A stretch of 19,181 nt of DNA, from NCBI GenBank assembly GCA_900088475.1, contig FLMG01002024.1, positions 1-19,181 on the forward strand, given 5' to 3'. Shown piece by piece: positions 19,098 to 19,181 of the stretch. The translations under genes were made by a program, and so were the position numbers. The DNA is from Hyphochytrium catenoides (taxonomy: Eukaryota; Sar; Hyphochytriomycetes; Hyphochytriales; Hyphochytriaceae). The notes beneath the pieces were generated by a model. It made no database searches. It worked only from the letters and a program-made list of their open reading frames with translations, and had not been told where the DNA came from. The number at the start of each line of letters is the position of its first letter. The first letter of the stretch is position 1.

Positions 19098-19181
19098 GTA
19101 CGTTTTCACTGCTCTTCTTCTGCCTTTCTGTCACACTCTTGGTATGATATACTATCTGTTTCTCGTCTGCTCTCTCTCTCT
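19098..19181 (+). other. Start of glutathione synthetase intron 9
   Basis: After the GTACGT donor the sequence is pyrimidine-rich, in keeping with the gene's other introns, and ends in a CT run at the window edge. No acceptor joins a coding continuation before the edge. Confidence 0.7.

Overview
This window is nuclear DNA from an intron-rich eukaryote. Genes are interrupted by short GT-AG introns of about 49-280 bp. Intergenic DNA carries long CT/GA microsatellites, and the left end is a tandem repeat array. The proteins (REI1/ZNF622, eukaryotic-type glutathione synthetase, NIPA-like and ZIP transporters, a CobW-type GTPase) fit a unicellular alga or other protist. No gene here fixes the lineage, so the organism stays open.

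Layout, left to right: a degenerate ~250-295 bp tandem repeat (1-1135); a gene-poor stretch with a perfect 48-bp tandem duplication (1136-2053); a seven-exon coiled-coil gene on the minus strand (2054-3180, 3' end uncertain); an intronless CobW/COG0523 metallochaperone GTPase on the minus strand (3955-5739); a long divergent intergenic region with a large CT microsatellite; a three-exon ZIP metal transporter on the plus strand (7530-9061); a previously hidden minus-strand split gene of unknown function (9302-10174); the five-exon 60S biogenesis zinc-finger factor REI1/ZNF622 on the plus strand (10326-12359); a NIPA-like transporter in five exons on the minus strand (13158-15183); and glutathione synthetase on the plus strand (16194 to the right edge; nine exons seen, 3' end missing).

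Exon boundaries were built by hand. Candidate GT/AG sites were accepted only where reading phases joined and, for recognised families, where the joined protein matched the family. Reading frames joined without conflict across every junction of ZIP, REI1, NIPA-like and GSS.

Functional theme (inference): four of the six recognisable or partly recognisable genes concern metals or thiols. A putative zinc metallochaperone GTPase lies head-to-head with a putative zinc importer. A zinc-finger ribosome factor, a putative Mg transporter and the last enzyme of glutathione synthesis follow. The CobW/ZIP and NIPA/GSS pairs are both divergent and share CT/GA-rich intergenic DNA. The least expected item is the small unrecognised gene between ZIP and REI1, which has short consistent introns and one in-frame TAG near its apparent start.
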